Assembly (NCBI RefSeq): GCF_021568695.1 | Contig: NZ_JAKGTI010000001.1 | Location: 1,550,001-1,614,000, forward strand | Length of the DNA: 64,000 nt | Direction: 5' to 3' | Source of the DNA: Maritalea mediterranea | GTDB lineage: Bacteria; Pseudomonadota; Alphaproteobacteria; Rhizobiales; Devosiaceae | Part shown: one piece after another, positions 45,312 through 54,211 of the stretch | How positions within the stretch are numbered: position 1 is the stretch's first letter | Layout: every line of letters begins with the position of its first letter | The notes under the pieces: generated by a model | Told to the model about the DNA's origin: nothing | The model's input: the letters and a program-made list of their open reading frames with translations, nothing else | Databases searched by the model: none | Program-made: the position numbers and the translations under genes

Positions 45312-45907
45312 AGCCGTACCCCGGCAAACGCGGTGAAGCCCATAGACATCAGACCGGTCACAACAAAGGCCATGCCAAGGCCGCGAAGCCCGGCTGGCAC
45401 ATCGGCATAGTTCAACCGTTCGCGAATGGCGGCAAGGCCCATGATCGCCAAGGCCCAACCAATACCCCCGCCAAAGCCGAATATAACGCTCTCCCCAAGG
45501 CTATGGTCACGCTCTGCCATAAACAGGCTGCCGCCAAGAATGGCACAATTGACCGTGATCAGCGGCAGATAGATGCCAAGTGCTCGATAAAGGCGCGGGA
45601 CGAAGCGATCCAGAACCAACTCAAGTATTTGAACGGTGGCAGCAATCACACCGATAAAGGCAATCAGGCTCAAAAAGGTCAGGTCTACATCGCCAAGGCC
45701 CAGCCAGTTCCAAGCGCCGGGTGCCAAAAGATGGGCCAAGATGAGATGGTTGAGCGGCACTGTGATTGTTTGCACGACGATTAGAGCAATGCCCAGCCCG
45801 GCGGCAGTGTCCAACCGCTTGGAGACGGCAAGAAAGGTACAAACGCCGAGAAAGAAACTAAGGATCAAATTGTCGGCAAAGATGGAGCGCAGCAGCAAGT
45901 CAATCAT
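45308..45907 (-). CDS. nqrE: NQR subunit E
   Basis: The 199-residue membrane subunit has six helices and the two Cys residues that take part in the Fe site shared with Nqr[17 protein letters not shown] and [14 protein letters not shown]. The C-terminus ends [16 protein letters not shown]. It overlaps nqrD and nqrF by 4 nt each. Sequence is canonical for the family. Confidence 0.96.
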   Translation of the reverse strand: MIDLLLRSIFADNLILSFFLGVCTFLAVSKRLDTAAGLGIALIVVQTITVPLNHLILAHLLAPGAWNWLGLGDVDLTFLSLIAFIGVIAATVQILELVLDRFVPRLYRALGIYLPLITVNCAILGGSLFMAERDHSLGESVIFGFGGGIGWALAIMGLAAIRERLNYADVPAGLRGLGMAFVVTGLMSMGFTAFAGVRL

Positions 45908-46560
45908 GGCGCTCTCCTGTTGGGGTCGATTGTGATCTTATAGTCAGGCGGTTCTATTTGTGCGGGCCGGAAGGTGCGGATGCCCCAAATCAACAAGCCG
46001 AGAATGAAAAAGGCACTTGGAGCCAGCAACATAAAATTGAGGGGCGTGAACCAACCGCCATCATAAATCGAGACAAAGACCGTGAAGCCGAACAAGGTTC
46101 CCGCGCCCAAAAGCTCCCGGATGAAGCCCACAATTAACAAGATCAGGCTATAGCCCAGCCCATTGCCCAACGCGTCAAGAAGGGCGGGGCCTGGTGGGTT
46201 CTGCATGGCAAAGGCTTCGGCCCGGCCAAGCACGAGACAGTTGGTGACAATTAGCCCCACAAAAATGGACAGACGCTGGCTAACGTTAAATGCAAAGGCC
46301 TGAATAAGCTGATCTGCAACAATCACCAGTGAGGCAATAATGGTGATCTGCACAATCAGTCGGATCGTGTTGGGGATATGACGCCGAATGGCGCTGATCA
46401 CCAGACTGGAGATCACCAGAACAGCGATTAGCGCAACCGCCATGACCGCAGATGTGGTCATCGACGTGGTGACAGCCAGAGCCGAACAAATGCCAAGGAT
46501 CTGCAAGGTAATCGGATTTTGGTCAATAATTGGGCTGTAAAGATGTCGGAGTGCCCTCAT
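45904..46560 (-). CDS. nqrD: NQR subunit D
   Basis: The 218-residue membrane subunit has the Fe-site cysteines in [11 protein letters not shown] and [15 protein letters not shown], and the typical start [14 protein letters not shown]. Six membrane helices. It overlaps nqrC and nqrE by 4 nt. Canonical. Confidence 0.96.
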   Translation of the reverse strand: MRALRHLYSPIIDQNPITLQILGICSALAVTTSMTTSAVMAVALIAVLVISSLVISAIRRHIPNTIRLIVQITIIASLVIVADQLIQAFAFNVSQRLSIFVGLIVTNCLVLGRAEAFAMQNPPGPALLDALGNGLGYSLILLIVGFIRELLGAGTLFGFTVFVSIYDGGWFTPLNFMLLAPSAFFILGLLIWGIRTFRPAQIEPPDYKITIDPNRRAP

Positions 46561-47366
46561 TGGTCAAGCGCTCCTGCGCGCAGTTTATCCAAAAGCGGGC
46601 CATAGCCAAAGTCGCCCAGCCAGAACTGAACCGCCTCAGTCACCGCATTGCCGGTGCGGGTGGCACCAGTGATTCCATCAACCTCATATTCATTTGTCGC
46701 CCGACCGCGCACCACCGAGAGACGGATCTCCCCTTCCGCATTGGCCAATTTTTTACCCGGCCAAAGGGCCTGCCAGGCCGGTTCTTCTATCCGCGCGCCA
46801 AGCCCGGGCGTTTCTCCCTGCTCAACAATGGATAGACCGGCAACGGTGTTAAGGTCTCCTTGGAGGGCGAGGTTAGCATGGATTGTGGACTGATAGCCTG
46901 CCGCCGAGATAGGCAGAATGACCAACCGCAACGCGTCGCCACTACGCAAAATATGGACCACGGCATAATTTGTCCGCCGTCCCAATCCGGCCACATCCGC
47001 CTCTGGCGGAATCGGTGTAGACGTTTCAGGATCCGTTGCGGCGGCGCGCATATCAAATCCCGCGGGATCAATATCTGTTACCGCGGTTTTATTGAGATCA
47101 ACCACCACGCTTTCCAGACGATCAGCACCGGATTCGGACAGGATATCTGCCATGCCCGGCATGGCTGCCATCATGGCCTCCAGCCGTGCTTGCCGTTCGG
47201 CGGCACGGTTTGCCTCCTGCAAGGGTTCTAGAATGACCGCAGCACTAGATACCACCAGCGCACATACGCCTGAAACAAGAAACGCCACCGCAAGAGTTTT
47301 GGTGCGGCTTTCATTGGGCAAGGCCAGCAATTTCAACCACCATGAAATTGGATTGAGATCAGGCAT
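46557..47366 (-). CDS. nqrC: NQR subunit C (covalent FMN)
   Basis: The 269-residue subunit has one membrane helix (about 25-47) and a periplasmic FMN-binding domain. The ApbE acceptor motif is intact: [11 protein letters not shown], with Thr236 as the expected flavinylated residue. [15 protein letters not shown] is a family signature. It is the presumed donor to NqrB in the normal pathway, and in this variant could pass electrons elsewhere. Confidence 0.95.
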   Translation of the reverse strand: MPDLNPISWWLKLLALPNESRTKTLAVAFLVSGVCALVVSSAAVILEPLQEANRAAERQARLEAMMAAMPGMADILSESGADRLESVVVDLNKTAVTDIDPAGFDMRAAATDPETSTPIPPEADVAGLGRRTNYAVVHILRSGDALRLVILPISAAGYQSTIHANLALQGDLNTVAGLSIVEQGETPGLGARIEEPAWQALWPGKKLANAEGEIRLSVVRGRATNEYEVDGITGATRTGNAVTEAVQFWLGDFGYGPLLDKLRAGALDQ

Positions 47367-48144
47367 TATGTGGGCTCCATTGCTTTGTGGTCATGGCGAT
47401 AATTCCGGCATCGATCAGCGGGGCGAAGATGGCGGCCAACAACGCGGCAAATACCACCGCCTGCGGCGCGCCAATCCCCACATCCGCCCAGCCGAGCAAG
47501 GCAATCAGCCCGCCCGCCAAGGCACCATAAAGCCAGCCTCCACCCCGGGTGCTGGCGGCGCACACCGGATCCCCCACCAAAAAGATCAACCCAAAAATGA
47601 GACTGCCCTGCATAAAGGGTGCCGCAGGCGCGTGCCCAAACACCATTGTCAACAAAACAAGCCCGATCAGCGCGCCGACCAGCACCCGCCAAGACAAAAT
47701 GCCGGTGACCAGCAAGATCAATGCACCCGGCGCAAGGGCCAGTGTCACCAGCGCGCCGGTGCCCGCATGAGACACCTCGGGAAACGCGAAATATAAGAAG
47801 GCGGGTGCGACAACGCCCGCGGGGATAAAGTTACGGCCCCAACCACCAAATATCTGCTCGCCAATAACAGCCCCAAAACTGGCCGCCAGCACGATCTGCC
47901 ACAACTCGGTGGTGCCGGATGCCAGGAGCGAAACGGCAAAAGCCGTCACCAAAGCAATGGGGGAGAATGGCTGCGCCCGCACAATCATAAAAACGCCTTG
48001 CCAGAACAAAAGGGTGGCCAGCGCCACGCCAAAGCGCGCGGCCGCAATTCCCCCCTGTTCCACCAAAACGGCGGCGGCAGCGGGCAAAAGAGCCGCCACC
48101 AGCAGCCATGCCACCATATTTCGATGCCAAATGCCCACGTTCAC
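47359..48144 (-). CDS. nqrB: Shortened NqrB lacking the FMN-attachment loop
   Basis: The 261-residue membrane protein aligns with the C-terminal two thirds of NqrB: FSPIALVTAFAV, LWQIVLAASFGAVIGEQIFGG, GRNFIPAG, FLYFAFP, SWRVLVGALIGLVLL, FLVGDPVCAAST. It lacks about 130 N-terminal residues. Right after FAFP (about residue 122), where other NqrB proteins have the roughly 50-residue loop with the flavinylated D-G-(Y/F)-S-G-A-T motif, it runs through EVSHAGTGAL into the next helix. No D-G-x-(S/T)-G-A-T occurs anywhere. It starts at GTG 48144 overlapping nqrA (GTGA), so the shortness is native, not a misread start. Quinone reduction may proceed differently. Confidence 0.88.
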   Translation of the reverse strand: MNVGIWHRNMVAWLLVAALLPAAAAVLVEQGGIAAARFGVALATLLFWQGVFMIVRAQPFSPIALVTAFAVSLLASGTTELWQIVLAASFGAVIGEQIFGGWGRNFIPAGVVAPAFLYFAFPEVSHAGTGALVTLALAPGALILLVTGILSWRVLVGALIGLVLLTMVFGHAPAAPFMQGSLIFGLIFLVGDPVCAASTRGGGWLYGALAGGLIALLGWADVGIGAPQAVVFAALLAAIFAPLIDAGIIAMTTKQWSPHNA

Positions 48145-49394
48145 GAAGCCTCCAGCACATCTAGGACAGAACGGAGGCGCATTCCAAAATCAATTTCACC
48201 ACCTGTGACGTAGGTGGCCAACGCCAAATCTTCCTCGGCAAGTTGAAGGCAGCCAAGCCGAGCAGCTGTCTCGGCATCGCCAATGCTCAAAGCGCGCAAA
48301 AGGGGCACCACATGTAGCTTTGGCCCCAACGCTCGCTCCAACGCTTCAGTGGGGACAAACGCTTCCGGCACCGCAGCGGCCCGCAACGCCGCAAAAAACC
48401 AGTGACGCGGCGCCACAGCTTTTGCGTTTAGCACCGTCGCTTGCAAATGGTAACGCGTCAAAAACTGACATTCGCGGCCGACAATAACGGGGCCGGAAAG
48501 AATGCGTTTTTGCCCTGGTGTCATTTCGCGCCGCGCGAGCGCGTGTAAATCCGCCCCCATCGGCACCTGCAATTGGCGCGGTTGCCTTAATCCCTCTCCG
48601 GTGAGCGTGATGGTCCGGACGGAAATCAAATGACCTTCTGTCAACACTTTACCCAGTGCCAACACATCCTGATAGCCAATGTGCCAGACCGGCCCCTGCC
48701 GCGTGGGCGGATGCAGCCGATTGATGTGGGTGCCCACCAACCCTGCAGGATGATGACCCGAGACGTTCACAATCACGATCTGCGGGTCAGCTTCTGCCAA
48801 GGCTGCACCAGCATTTTGACACAAATAGAGCTTGCCCTGCGTCAAATGCTTGAGCGCAGCCAAGCCGCGGGTAAAGATATTTTCCTGACCCGCCAGCACA
48901 TGGCGGGGATTGGGTGCGTTTGGGTAGGTGTCCGTTGCCGTCACAAAAATCGCTGCAGCCTTGCCCTCGATCGACGGCACTCGATCAAAAGGGCGGGTGC
49001 GAAAACTGGTCCAAAGCCCGGTTTCTTGCATCAATGCCCGCACGCCATCGTTACTGTTCGCCCGTGAAACATCAAATCTCAGTGGCGCCTCATTGTTGGC
49101 GGCCAGCACAATGGACGACAGACGCCGCTTCGCACCCATATTGATCTGTAAAACTTTGCCGCTGACCGGTGCTGTACCGCGCAGGCCTGGTTTGCCCCGA
49201 TCCTCAAAAAGCGGAGCGCCCGCTTCTACAATATCACCTTGATCCACCAGGATTCGCGCCCGCATGCCGGGATAGTCCGCGCCCAACAACGCGACCCGTT
49301 CCGTCGTTGCGACTTCGGTTGTCCCGTTCACCGGCGACCCAACCGGCGGCAACGGCAGCCCCCCGCGCACCCTTATTTTCATGCCATTGTTCAT
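48141..49394 (-). CDS. nqrA: NQR subunit A
   Basis: The 417-residue peripheral cytoplasmic subunit begins MNNGMKIRVRGGLPLP, like the IKxGLDLPI start of NqrA, and carries GTAPVSGKV, TATDTYPNAPNP, SGHHPAGLVGTHI and IVNVSGHHP-type blocks. I start at 49394 with GAGAGA about ten nt upstream; a longer upstream frame is not NqrA-like. It is slightly shorter than the usual ~447 residues. First gene of the operon, with an FNR box about 168 nt upstream. Confidence 0.92.
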   Translation of the reverse strand: MNNGMKIRVRGGLPLPPVGSPVNGTTEVATTERVALLGADYPGMRARILVDQGDIVEAGAPLFEDRGKPGLRGTAPVSGKVLQINMGAKRRLSSIVLAANNEAPLRFDVSRANSNDGVRALMQETGLWTSFRTRPFDRVPSIEGKAAAIFVTATDTYPNAPNPRHVLAGQENIFTRGLAALKHLTQGKLYLCQNAGAALAEADPQIVIVNVSGHHPAGLVGTHINRLHPPTRQGPVWHIGYQDVLALGKVLTEGHLISVRTITLTGEGLRQPRQLQVPMGADLHALARREMTPGQKRILSGPVIVGRECQFLTRYHLQATVLNAKAVAPRHWFFAALRAAAVPEAFVPTEALERALGPKLHVVPLLRALSIGDAETAARLGCLQLAEEDLALATYVTGGEIDFGMRLRSVLDVLEAS

Positions 49395-49731
49395 GCGTTT
49401 GTTTCTCTCAAAAATATCTGCTCGCATTTGCCTGGCTAAATGGATGTCCGCCCACTGCGCTGAGCAAATCTCACACAATTGGACACAGCCAATGGTGCCC
49501 AATGTCCGACCCCCTGATCGTCGTAGATTTTGCGCTTTTTGGCGGGATTGGTCGTTGATCTAAGTCAATGGTGCAGACCCACCCATGGAGTATATTTTTG
49601 GAGTAGATTTCTGCCGCCGGGGCCATACTTTGTCTGGATGCAGAACATTTTTCTTGAATTTTAATGGTTTTACCTGCTCGCACCCCAAAGACCTGCACAC
49701 AACCGCATCGACGCACGGGAGGAGATTACTG
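49395..49731. other. Divergent nqrA/cytochrome control region
   Basis: 337 nt between the nqrA and pentaheme cytochrome starts, with no gene. It contains one FNR-type box almost exactly in the middle (49555-49568). Promoters for both directions are expected here. Confidence 0.6.
49555..49568. promoter_or_regulatory. FNR/Anr-type box between nqrA and cytochrome gene
   Basis: TTGATCTAAGTCAA matches TTGAT-N4-ATCAA with one change (A to G). Its centre is about 168 nt from nqrA and 170 nt from the cytochrome start, so one site could serve both. FNR-type control is inferred. Confidence 0.6.
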
Positions 49732-50787
49732 ATGAAACGGAGTATAGCTGCCGCCATATTGGTGGCATTGGCTTTTTTACCGATAGCCGCTGCGCAGGCG
49801 CAGGAGAAAGCGCCCGAACCATCGCTTATTGAGCTTTGGCAGAAATCTGGTCACGGCAATTCACAATCCTCCGCCTTCACCCATTGGAATGACGAAGGGG
49901 AAATACCCGTCAATTGTGCAGCCTGTCATTCAGGTGAAGGCTTTCGCGCCTTTCATGGCCTTGATGGGTCAACGCCGGGGGGTGTTGATCAGCCCATCGC
50001 TACAGGCGGGGTGGTAGATTGTGCCACCTGTCACGAGGACGGCATCAAAGAGATTGCCACCATCCGCTTTCCTTCAGGGGCTGAGATCACACCACCGCGT
50101 GGCACGGCCACCTGTCTCACTTGTCACCAAGGACGCGCGGCGGGCAACAGCGTCGACCAACAGACCGCCAACATGGTCGACGACGAAGTCAATGTCGAAC
50201 TGGCCTTTGTGAACCCGCACTATGCCGTTGCTGCAGCGACCCTTTTTGGCAGCCAGGTAAAGGGGGGATATGAATATCCGGGACAGGATTATTCTGGACA
50301 GTTCGCCCATGTTGACGCGTTTTCCAGCTGTATTGACTGTCATGATCCGCACAGCACTCAGGTGAAAGAGCTAAGTTGCACGTCTTGCCATGAAGGGGAG
50401 ACACTTCGCACCATCCGCACGTCAAAAACCGACTTTGATGGCGATGGCGACGTAACCACTGGTATTTATAGCGAGATTTCAAGTTTGAAGGCGAAACTGC
50501 TGTTGGCGATAGAGACCTACGCCGCCGAACGAACAGAAACGCCAATCACCTACGCCAGCCGCTATCCCTACTTCTTTATCGCAGACACCGAACTGACCTA
50601 TGCCAACCGCTATAATGCGTGGACACCAGCCTTGCTGCGTGCGGCTTACAACTATCAGTTTGTCACAATGGATAAGGGAGCCTATGCCCACAATCCTCAC
50701 TATGCAGTGCAGGTGCTTCACGATTCAATCACGGACCTTGCACACCGCGCACCCGGGATCAATATCGAATTGGGACCTCGCCCCTGA
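49732..50787 (+). CDS. Periplasmic five-heme c-type cytochrome
   Basis: The 351-residue protein has a Sec signal peptide (cleavage after AAAQAQ) and five CxxCH heme sites: CAACH, CATCH, CLTCH, CIDCH and CTSCH. The region after about residue 230 has no heme motif and contains FDGDGD, possibly a Ca2+ site, and paired Tyr/Asn-rich blocks. I start at 49732, preceded by GGGAGGAG. It is divergent from nqrA, not part of a cytochrome c maturation cluster in this window. It resembles multiheme electron carriers or reductases, but I cannot assign a substrate. Partner role with the NQR variant is an inference. Confidence 0.85.
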   Translation: MKRSIAAAILVALAFLPIAAAQAQEKAPEPSLIELWQKSGHGNSQSSAFTHWNDEGEIPVNCAACHSGEGFRAFHGLDGSTPGGVDQPIATGGVVDCATCHEDGIKEIATIRFPSGAEITPPRGTATCLTCHQGRAAGNSVDQQTANMVDDEVNVELAFVNPHYAVAAATLFGSQVKGGYEYPGQDYSGQFAHVDAFSSCIDCHDPHSTQVKELSCTSCHEGETLRTIRTSKTDFDGDGDVTTGIYSEISSLKAKLLLAIETYAAERTETPITYASRYPYFFIADTELTYANRYNAWTPALLRAAYNYQFVTMDKGAYAHNPHYAVQVLHDSITDLAHRAPGINIELGPRP

Positions 50788-50798
50788 ACTTAAATGTG

Positions 50799-50817
50799 GA
50801 GCCGCTTTGCGCGGCTC
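50799..50817. terminator. Bidirectional hairpin terminator
   Basis: GAGCCGC and GCGGCTC pair perfectly around TTTGC, between the convergent ends of the cytochrome gene and the catalytic E2 gene. Most likely a shared terminator. Confidence 0.6.
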
Positions 50818-50846
50818 TCACAAATGCTCAAGCGTTCACAATTTGG

Positions 50847-51740
50847 CTAAATCAGCTTTTTCGGCGTTTCCAAAAGAGCTCCGAAATGCACCATGAAGCG
50901 GGCAGCATCGGCACCATTGATCACGCGATGATCATAGCTCAAATCTAATGGCACCATTTGGCTGGGCTGCCAGTTTTTTCCGTCCCATTTGGGTTTGGTT
51001 GTGGTGCGGCTAATGCCCAATATCGCAACTTGTGGCGGATTTACAATTGGCGTGAAGCCGACGCCGCCAATGCCGCCCAGATTGGAAATGGTGATGGACG
51101 CGCCGCCCATTTCTTCGAGGCGGACTTTGCGCTGTTGTGCGCGTTTGGCCACATCGTTGATTTCCGCGCCAACCTGCAACAGCCCTTTTTTGTCCACGTC
51201 GCGGATCACCGGCACCATCAAGCCATGGGGCGTGTCCACGGCCACACCAATATGTACATATTGCTTGAGGTAAAGGGTTTTGCCGTCAGACGACAAGGAG
51301 GCATTAAAGCGGGGAAAGGCCTTTAGTGATTGGGCCAATGCTTTGAGGTGAAACGCCAGTGTTGTGAGTTTCACGCCCTTGGCCACCAGTTCCGACTTCA
51401 AGTCAGCACGAAACGCTTCGATTTCGCCAATATCGGCCTCTTCATGATGGGTGACTTGCGGGATCATTGCGTTGGCAGCGGCCAAATTTTGCGCCGATAC
51501 TTGTGCGAAGCGCGACATGGTCTCTGCAGTCACTTCACCATATTCGCTGTGATCCACGTCCCAATATTGGGCGTGGCTGGCATTTGCGGCCGCAGCGGCA
51601 GGCGTGCCACCGCTGCCCCGCAAATAATTGTCCACATCTTCACGGCCGATCAATTCGCGGCCCGTTTGGCGGGCCAGTTGATCCAAATCGACGCCGTGTT
51701 TGCCCGCATAGGAGCGGACCGATGGACTTGCCACAAAGCT
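50847..51740 (-). CDS. E2 catalytic subunit without lipoyl domain
   Basis: The 297-residue protein has a peripheral-subunit-binding domain at its very N-terminus (ASPSVRSYAGKHGVDLDQLARQTGRELIGREDVDNYL), then the complete 2-oxoacid dehydrogenase acyltransferase domain: IPQVTHHEEADI, GLMVPVIRDVDKKGLLQ, TISNLGGIGGVGFTPIVNPPQ and the catalytic SYDHRVINGADAARF. No lipoyl domain. I start at 51740 (MSFVASPSVRSYAG), 4 nt after the dehydrogenase stop. It should work with the lipoyl-bearing protein at 53186-54211, so the two together make one E2. Confidence 0.9.
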   Translation of the reverse strand, partial: SFVASPSVRSYAGKHGVDLDQLARQTGRELIGREDVDNYLRGSGGTPAAAAANASHAQYWDVDHSEYGEVTAETMSRFAQVSAQNLAAANAMIPQVTHHEEADIGEIEAFRADLKSELVAKGVKLTTLAFHLKALAQSLKAFPRFNASLSSDGKTLYLKQYVHIGVAVDTPHGLMVPVIRDVDKKGLLQVGAEINDVAKRAQQRKVRLEEMGGASITISNLGGIGGVGFTPIVNPPQVAILGISRTTTKPKWDGKNWQPSQMVPLDLSYDHRVINGADAARFMVHFGALLETPKKLI

Positions 51741-51744
51741 CATA

Positions 51745-53175
51745 TCACCATTCCGCTGAGATATATTGGGTTTCCATAAATTCAAGGATTCCTTCATGTC
51801 CACCTTCACGGCCCAGACCAGATTGTTTTACCCCGCCAAAGGGAGCTGCCGGGTCTGACACAAGCCCCCTGTTCAGGCCGACCATGCCATATTCCAACCG
51901 TTCACAGACTTGCATGGCACGTTTCATATCCTCGGAAAACACATAGGCCACGAGCCCATATTCCGTATCATTGGCGCGCCGAATAACATCGTCCTGATCT
52001 GTAAAGGTCTGAATGGCAGCGACAGGGCCAAAAATCTCGTCATGCACACAATCTGCGGTTTCGGACACGTTGGTCATGACGGTTGGTGGATAAAAATAGC
52101 CCTTTTCATTTGGCACGTGCCCACCAATTTCGATCTTAGCGCCCTTGGCCACCGCATCTTCAACAAAGGCGGCGACTTTATCGCGGGTGTCTGCATTGAC
52201 CAATGGCCCCACATCCACGCTTTCATTTAGCCCGTTGCCCATTTTGAGCGCGCCCATGGCCGCGGAGAATTTCTCTACAAATGCACGCTCCACTTTTTCA
52301 TGCACATAAAAGCGGTTCGCCGCCGTGCAGGCTTCGCCCAGATTGCGCATTTTGGCCAACATGGCCCCTTCAACCGCTTTGTCGATGTCAGCATCATCAA
52401 AAACGATCAGCGGCGCGTTGCCGCCCAGCTCCATCGCAGGTTTCAGGATTTGGTCCGCCGCACTCTTCAACAATTTACGCCCTACGCCGGTTGACCCGGT
52501 GAACGAAATCACGCGGACACGTGGATCGTGCAGCATATGCTCTACCACTTCGCGTGTTTTCTTGGTGGGCAACACATTCACCATGCCTTTGGGCACGCCC
52601 GCTTCTTCCAGCAACGGCATTAGCGCCAACATGGTCAATGGCGTTTCGGATGCGGGCTTGATAATCACCGGGCAACCTGCAGCCAATGCCGGCGCGATTT
52701 TGCGTGTCCCCATGGCCGCCGGGTAATTCCAAGGCGTTACCAACACGGCAATGCCTGCTGGTTTGTGCTGCACCAAAATGCGCGCGCCTGAGGCGGGCGC
52801 ATGGGTGATCAACCCATCGGTGCGCACCGACTCTTCGGAAAACCAGCGGAAAAACTCGGCCGCATAAGTGGCCTCGCCCCGCGCATCATTGCCGGCTTTT
52901 CCGTTCTCCAACGTAATCAAGCGTGCGAAATGATCCAGCCGCTCGGTCATAAGTTCCCAGGCTTTGCGCAAGATTTCGGCGCGTTCGCGCGGTGTTTTCT
53001 GGTTCCAAATCGGCATGGCCTGCGCTGCCGCATCCAACGCCGCGTCCGCATCAGCTGTTTCGGCAGAGGCCACACTGGCCAGCGCGTCTTCGGTTGCCGG
53101 ATTGACAACCTCAAACCGCTCCCCTGCTGCGCCTTCAACCCATTCGCCATTGATATATAGATTTGTGTGGTCCAT
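51745..53175 (-). CDS. NAD(P)-dependent (succinate-)semialdehyde dehydrogenase
   Basis: The 476-residue ALDH has the catalytic Glu in MELGGNAPLI and Cys in GEACTAANRFYV, the NAD site FTGSTGVGRKLLKSA and the C-terminal GLNRGLVSDPAAPFGGVKQSGLGREGG typical of GabD-type enzymes. The start is the ATG at 53175 (MDHTNLYINGEWVEG). It lies between the two E2 genes. Whether succinic semialdehyde is the substrate is not settled by sequence; a related short semialdehyde from the same pathway is possible. Confidence 0.93.
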   Translation of the reverse strand: MDHTNLYINGEWVEGAAGERFEVVNPATEDALASVASAETADADAALDAAAQAMPIWNQKTPRERAEILRKAWELMTERLDHFARLITLENGKAGNDARGEATYAAEFFRWFSEESVRTDGLITHAPASGARILVQHKPAGIAVLVTPWNYPAAMGTRKIAPALAAGCPVIIKPASETPLTMLALMPLLEEAGVPKGMVNVLPTKKTREVVEHMLHDPRVRVISFTGSTGVGRKLLKSAADQILKPAMELGGNAPLIVFDDADIDKAVEGAMLAKMRNLGEACTAANRFYVHEKVERAFVEKFSAAMGALKMGNGLNESVDVGPLVNADTRDKVAAFVEDAVAKGAKIEIGGHVPNEKGYFYPPTVMTNVSETADCVHDEIFGPVAAIQTFTDQDDVIRRANDTEYGLVAYVFSEDMKRAMQVCERLEYGMVGLNRGLVSDPAAPFGGVKQSGLGREGGHEGILEFMETQYISAEW

Positions 53176-53185
53176 TTTGTATTCC

Positions 53186-54211
53186 TTAGAGCAAGTGCCG
53201 CAATGGCTCATTCAAGCGCGCTGTGAACTCTGCCACAAATTGAAGGGCCTGATCGTCGCTTAGCTGGTCTGATTGATAAGCAAGCGACACCACAAACGCC
53301 TTTTTTGACCGTGCAATAGAGAGCGTTGGACAAACAGCAGCGCTAGCCTGCACCATGTCGATAGCGGTCTCTGTCAGATCGCGCAGAATGAAGTTCGGTG
53401 CTGCGTTGCTTTCGCTTGGCGCGATCTCCACCAATTTTCGACGGTCCGCATTTAGATATGAGAGATAGCCGCCAGCTTCGCTCGACAGCACGCAAACATC
53501 TTTCTCTGTGGCTTCAAGAACCGCCCGGAAAGCGCTGGTGGCAAAGCCAAGCCAGATCGATCTATTCTCAATTTTAGTCTGGTGGTCGGTCTTGAACCAA
53601 TCCTTAAATGCGTCCAACTTCTTGCGCGGCACGGAGGCACCAATATGGAAAGTTTGTGGGCCCGACACCGTGCTGGTGCCAACGCCTTGCGCGCCACGCA
53701 ATTGCTCCAGATCTTTCACGTGATAAGGCTGCGGCACGCCCTTTGCCGCCAATTGTGCGATATCAAGCCCCTCTTCAAATGCCAGCTTTTTGGCCTTTGG
53801 CGATGCCAAGATTTTGTCGCCTGTATTTGCCGGCGTGACGCTGACTTCTTTGGCTGGCGCTGGTTCAGGCTTGGCCGGTTCAGCTTGCGCTTTGGGTGCT
53901 TCTTCAGCCGGGGCTGGCTCGTCTTTTGCCGCAGCAGCTTTCGGCTTTTCGCCACCTTCCACCACTTCATCGGCACTTTCAGAGATATAGGCCACGACAT
54001 CGCCAACAGGCACGTCTTCGCCAGCTTTCGCGCGGACATTGGTCAAAAAGCCAGAGGCTTCTGCCTCCACTTCCATGGTCGCCTTGTCGGTTTCCACTTC
54101 CATAATGGCATCGCCAGCGCTGATTTTATCGCCTTCGTTCTTGAGCCAAGACACGATCAGACCTGTATCCTGCGCCATGCCCAAAGCGGGCATAATCACT
54201 TCATGCGCCAT
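53186..54211 (-). CDS. E2-like lipoyl protein with degenerate acyltransferase domain
   Basis: The 341-residue protein has a lipoyl domain (residues 1-78; Lys43 in ETDKATMEVEA), an Ala/Pro/Glu linker, a peripheral-subunit-binding domain (about 132-170: ILASPKAKKLAFEEGLDIAQLAAKG) and a C-terminal domain that follows the E2 acyltransferase fold but lacks the DHRxxDG catalytic motif, where the sequence reads SLAYQSDQLSDDQAL. So it delivers the lipoyl arm but probably cannot catalyse acyl transfer. It overlaps the E1-beta gene by 11 nt. Confidence 0.86.
   Translation of the reverse strand: MAHEVIMPALGMAQDTGLIVSWLKNEGDKISAGDAIMEVETDKATMEVEAEASGFLTNVRAKAGEDVPVGDVVAYISESADEVVEGGEKPKAAAAKDEPAPAEEAPKAQAEPAKPEPAPAKEVSVTPANTGDKILASPKAKKLAFEEGLDIAQLAAKGVPQPYHVKDLEQLRGAQGVGTSTVSGPQTFHIGASVPRKKLDAFKDWFKTDHQTKIENRSIWLGFATSAFRAVLEATEKDVCVLSSEAGGYLSYLNADRRKLVEIAPSESNAAPNFILRDLTETAIDMVQASAAVCPTLSIARSKKAFVVSLAYQSDQLSDDQALQFVAEFTARLNEPLRHLL

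Noticed and set aside
45312-45458. 49-residue N-terminal extension of NqrF
   Set aside because: Lies inside nqrE in another frame; the ATG at 45311 gives the normal NqrF start.
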